This document shows positions 61,465-64,000 of a DNA stretch of 64,000 bases, one piece after another; position 1 is the first letter of the stretch; each line of letters begins with the position of its first letter. The notes beneath the pieces were generated by a model that did no database searches, was not told where the DNA came from, and saw only the letters and a list, made by a program, of their open reading frames with translations. This DNA comes from Roseiarcus sp963749715 (GTDB lineage: Bacteria; Pseudomonadota; Alphaproteobacteria; Rhizobiales; Beijerinckiaceae), in contig CAVVNR010000015.1 in the NCBI GenBank assembly GCA_963749715.1, positions 262,745 through 326,744 on the forward strand, written 5' to 3'. The translations under genes and the position numbers were made by a program.

Positions 61465-61683
61465 TGGGAACCACCACGACCAAGGCGGATTCCGATGCAC
61501 TGGCGCAAGCACCACGAGCCATTGGATCGCTGGGAAGCCTACGAGATGAAATGCGATTTGCCCTTTTGCCGGTCCGCCGAACGGCTCGTAAACCGTCTCA
61601 AGAGCAGGTGAATTTTGCAGGAGATTTCGATTGTGGGTAGCGGGCCAGTTAGGGGAGGACCGGCTGAGCGGCCCGAGACATAG

Positions 61684-62556
61684 GTGACCGGACACATGGG
61701 TGACACCTCCCGCCAGGCATGCACGGGGACGTCCCTGTCCGAAGCCAGCGCCCCCAACGCGCTTTGGTGCGCCGACTTCAAGGGCGAGTTCAAGCTCGGC
61801 GATGGACGCTATTGCTATCCCCTTACCGTGACCGACCACGCCTCGCGATTTCTGCTGCTCTGCGAAGCGCTCGAATCCACGCGCGAAGATCCCGCCATCA
61901 CCGCCTTCGAACAGCTCTTTCGCCAGCGAGGCTTGCCGTTGGCCATTCGCTCCGACAATGGCGTGCCCTTCGCAAGTCCCAACGGCCTCTTTAACCTCTC
62001 CAAGCTCTCCGTTTGGTGGCTGCGGCTGGGCATCGCCATCGAGCGCATCAAGCCCGGCCATCCCCAGCAAAACGGCCGCCACGAGCGCATGCATCTGACC
62101 CTGAAGAAGGAAGCGACCCGCCCGCCCGGCATGAACGCCTTGCAGCAGCAGGCCAAATTCGATGACTTCGTCAGGGAGTTCAACGCCGAAAGGCCCCACG
62201 AAGCCCTCGCCATGAAGACCCCCGCCGAACATTACGCGCCTCGCCCCGACCCTACGACGGGGTTGCCCGAACTCACATATCCCCTCCATGATCGCGACGT
62301 CCTCGTCACCGCCTGCGGTCGAATCTGCATGCACCGAAGACGCATCAACATCTCAACCGTCCTCGCCGGCCAGCGCCTCGGAATCAAGGAAGTCGACGAG
62401 GATATTTGGCTCGTCAGCTTTATGAGTTACGATCTCGGCTTCATCGATCTGGAGCAGAAAACCCTGCAACCCCTCGACAACCCGTTCGGCCCGAGGTTGT
62501 CACCCATGTCTAAGAGCCTATCCGACGAGTTCTTCAATCATTGGAATCGATTGTGA
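61684..62556 (+). pseudogene. IS481 family transposase, N-terminally truncated
   Basis: The DDE catalytic core is whole: Asp in ALWCADFKGEF, Asp in AIRSDNGVPFAS, Glu in NGRHERMHLTLKKE. The HTH region of about 120 residues that should precede it is absent; the frame opens inside the left end of the element. The last 15 or so codons (after PRLSPM) come from the inserted IS5-family element. The product might still fold but would not bind the ends. Confidence 0.8.
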
Positions 62557-63442
62557 TTCAAGGGTGGTGATCTGATTCTCTGGGGGTGGCTGATGTGGAC
62601 GACGGAAAATCGCGGTCGCTACGACCGCAGCAAGCTTCGCTATCCAAGCGATCTGACGGACGAGGAATGGAAGCATGTCGAACCGTTGATTCCGCCGGGC
62701 AAACGCGGCGGCGGCAAGCGCACGGTGGTCATGCGCGAGGTCGTCAACGGGCTGATGTATGTTTTGAGCACAGGTTGCCAGTGGGCCGCGATTCGAAGGA
62801 CCTTCCGCCCAAGAGCACGGTCTACGATTATTTCGACCTGTGGGGCTGGACGGCACGCTCGATCGCATCCATGAAACGCTCTACGCGAAGTGTCGCGAGC
62901 AAGCCTCGCGCCAGGCCAGTCCCACCGCCGCCATCATTGACAGCCAGAGCGTCAGGAGCGCTGAAAAAGGGGGCCTCACGATCCGCCGGGCTACGACGCC
63001 GGCAAGAAGATCAAGGGCAAGAAACGTCACATCCTCGTCGACGCGCAAGGCTTGCTGATGCACGCCATCGTGCACGCCGCCGACGTTCAGGACCGCGACG
63101 GCGGCGCGCTGTTGACGGCGACGCTGTTCGGCATGTTTCCATTCTGCTGAAGCTCTATGCCGACGGCGGTTATCAGGGGCCGACATTCGGCGCGGGTTGA
63201 AGAAGGTCTTGTCGCGGGTGAACGTCGAGATCGTGAAACGCTCCGACACGGCCAGAAAATTCGTCGTGTTGCCAAGCGCGGATCGTCGAGCGCACCTTCG
63301 CCTGGCTCGGAAGATGCCGCAGGCTCGCGCGCGACTGGGAGAACTTCAATCAGAAAGCGCTCGCCTTCCTGCGCCTCGCCTCGATCCGCCTCATGTTGAG
63401 AAAGCTATGCAATCCAGCGTGGGATGTTTCCGGATAGACTCT
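62513..63442. mobile_element. IS5 family (IS427-type) insertion sequence with TA target duplication
   Basis: The ends AGAGCCTATCCG (62513-62524) and CGGATAGACTCT (63431-63442) form a 12-base inverted repeat with one mismatch. TA flanks both sides (62511-62512 and 63443-63444), the 2-base target duplication typical of the IS427 group. The length of 930 bp fits the group. It is inserted in the right end of the IS481-type element. Confidence 0.8.
62593..63437 (+). pseudogene. IS5 family transposase, broken by several frameshifts
   Basis: The N-terminal part reads YPSDLTDEEWKHVEPLIPPG and VNGLMYVLSTGCQWAAI, a DUF4096-type start. A one-base loss near 62787 shifts the frame before PKDLPPKSTVYDYFDLWGW; the next piece is IIDSQSVRSAEKGG; another shift precedes GYDAGKKIKGKKRHILVD; further shifts follow near 63145 and 63195-63280 before RTFAWLGRCRRLARDWENFN. 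No single frame covers more than about 90 codons. The enzyme is inactive as printed. Confidence 0.85.
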
Positions 63443-63490
63443 TAGGTAGGGAGTGTCACCTATCTGTCCGGGTCGGACAGCGGACTTCCC

Positions 63491-63566
63491 TGGTGGAGCT
63501 GAGGGGGATCGAACCCCTGACCTCTGCGGTGCGAACGCAGCGCTCTCCCATCTGAGCTACAGCCCC
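63491..63566 (-). tRNA. tRNA-Ala (anticodon CGC)
   Basis: On the minus strand the sequence starts GGGGCTGTAGCTCAGATGGG and ends in encoded CCA. The anticodon loop is TTCGCAC with anticodon CGC, decoding GCG. The acceptor stem has G3-T70 (G-U in RNA), the alanine identity pair. The T loop is TTCGATC. It lies immediately next to the IS481 right end, about 20 bases away. Confidence 0.97.
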
Positions 63567-63675
63567 GTCGCGCGGGTGTTTACGTGCGCGTCCAAGCCGT
63601 GTCAACGGCGTCGGCATGGAGGATCGAGTTGGCTCCGCTGCAACGGCGGGGGCCTCGAAACTTAAGGAAGAATTC

Positions 63676-63966
63676 ATGCGCGCGATCCTCGACATCGTGA
63701 TCTACGCCCTCGATCTCTACAAGCTGGTGATCGTCGCCGGCGCGGTGCTCTCCTGGCTGATCGCGTTTGGCGTCGTCAACATCCGCAACGATTTTGTGCG
63801 TTCGGTCTGGAACCTGTTCCTCGCATTGAGCGAGCCGTTCTTGCGCCCGATCCGTTACTTTCTGCCCAACACGGGCGGCATCGACATTTCGCCGATCATC
63901 CTATTGTTGGCGGTGATGCTGGTCGAGCGGATCATCATCTACTATCTCTATCCGTACGTGTTTTGA
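63676..63966 (+). CDS. YggT family membrane protein
   Basis: A 96-residue inner-membrane protein with two helical pairs: LDLYKLVIVAGAVLSWLIAF and IILLLAVMLVERIIIYYLY, and the family motif SEPFLRPIRYFLPNTGGID between them. ATG 63676 is 7 bases after AAGGAAG. YggT proteins are linked to osmotic tolerance and envelope assembly. In Rhizobiales it is often followed by a DUF167 gene and folD; the window ends 34 bases after its stop. Confidence 0.92.
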   Translation: MRAILDIVIYALDLYKLVIVAGAVLSWLIAFGVVNIRNDFVRSVWNLFLALSEPFLRPIRYFLPNTGGIDISPIILLLAVMLVERIIIYYLYPYVF

Positions 63967-64000
63967 CGCCAGATGGCCGCGAGCAATATGTTGTTGAGCG

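Larger units (their letters stand above)
61676..63471. mobile_element. IS481-type insertion sequence remnant interrupted by another IS
   Basis: Left end: AGACATAGGTGAC (61676-61688) and CGGACACATGGGTGACACC (61689-61707). Right end in inverse orientation: GGTTGTCACCCATGTC (62495-62510) and, beyond an inserted IS5-family element, GTGTCACCTATCTGTCCGG (63453-63471). Each end carries the GACATRGGTGACA-type motif twice. The transposase lacks its N-terminal DNA-binding part, so the element is defective. Stretch 61465-61675 before it has no gene I can identify. Confidence 0.65.

Noticed and set aside
61465..61675. Short frames between the MazF remnant and the IS481 end (for example ATG 61495)
   Set aside because: They are under 60 codons, lack ribosome sites and match no family I recognise; the stretch is likely debris.
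1..64000. CRISPR array
   Set aside because: No regularly spaced identical repeats of 24-40 bases were found; the only arrays are the 21-22 base direct tandem repeats without spacers.

Overview
The window is high-GC DNA from an alphaproteobacterium, most likely of the Hyphomicrobiales (Rhizobiales) and perhaps close to Beijerinckiaceae or Methylocystaceae. Support comes from the bolA / J-domain protein / cobS neighbourhood, a class III RhaS-type sugar importer under a ROK regulator, the rpsM-rpsK-rpoA-rplQ block with a DegP-type protease a few kb beyond it, frequent GTG and TTG starts behind clear GGAGG-type ribosome sites, and many genus-level housekeeping genes. The exact genus cannot be read from sequence alone.

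Layout. 1-3.4 kb: end of an SDR gene, FMN reductase, DUF29 protein, cobS, J-domain protein, and bolA on the other strand. 3.4-11.3 kb: membrane protein, YafK-like L,D-transpeptidase, Nudix hydrolase, metallophosphoesterase, DUF4337 protein, small dabb-like protein, pRiA4b ORF-3 protein, malonyl-CoA decarboxylase, conserved membrane protein. 11.5-14.2 kb: pseudouridine catabolism (psuG and a PfkB kinase) enclosing a DUF302 gene and a small haem protein. 14.4-22.4 kb: pirin, glycosyltransferase, hydrolase, YgjP-like metallopeptidase, cobU, AlgJ-like SGNH protein, cytochrome P450, thpR. 22.5-26.3 kb: class III aminotransferase, ADP-ribosylglycohydrolase, and a stub of a sugar permease. 26.45-26.8 kb: a parS-like palindrome and a tandem repeat. 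26.8-31.9 kb: LysR regulator divergent from two hydrolases, a truncated DUF6130 gene, an MBL protein and an SDR. 32-36.8 kb: cell-wall hydrolase, alanine dehydrogenase, solute-binding protein, xseB, orphan ParA. 36.9-43.5 kb: DegP protease, a protease-like protein lacking catalytic residues that is coupled to a LuxR-type regulator, a membrane protein, and a molybdopterin oxidoreductase. 43.8-46.8 kb: rplQ, rpoA, rpsK, rpsM. 47-54.6 kb: parvulin isomerase, argJ, mutT, cytochrome c, VapBC pair, xerC, NAD-dependent epimerase, coiled-coil protein. 54.8-61.1 kb: ROK regulator and sugar ABC importer whose ATPase and first permease are one polypeptide. 61.2-63.5 kb: MazF remnant, an IS481-type element, and an IS5-family element inserted in its end. 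63.5-64 kb: tRNA-Ala(CGC) and a YggT protein.

A pattern runs across the window. At least seven single-base insertions break otherwise well-conserved genes. Five of them fall at GAATTC or GAGTTC, and removing one T there restores GA(A/G)TC, the CcrM methylation motif, along with a sensible protein. One further break is a one-base loss in a C-run. This looks like consensus error at methylated GANTC sites and homopolymers, so several apparent pseudogenes here are probably intact.

The most interesting biology I can support is the cytoplasmic HtrA-like pseudoprotease with a PDZ domain that is co-translated with a LuxR-type DNA-binding protein beside degP, the fused RhaT-RhaP-like importer subunit with an operator overlapping its promoter, the orphan parS-like site, and the nested insertion sequences. 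I found no CRISPR array, no prophage and no rRNA operon.
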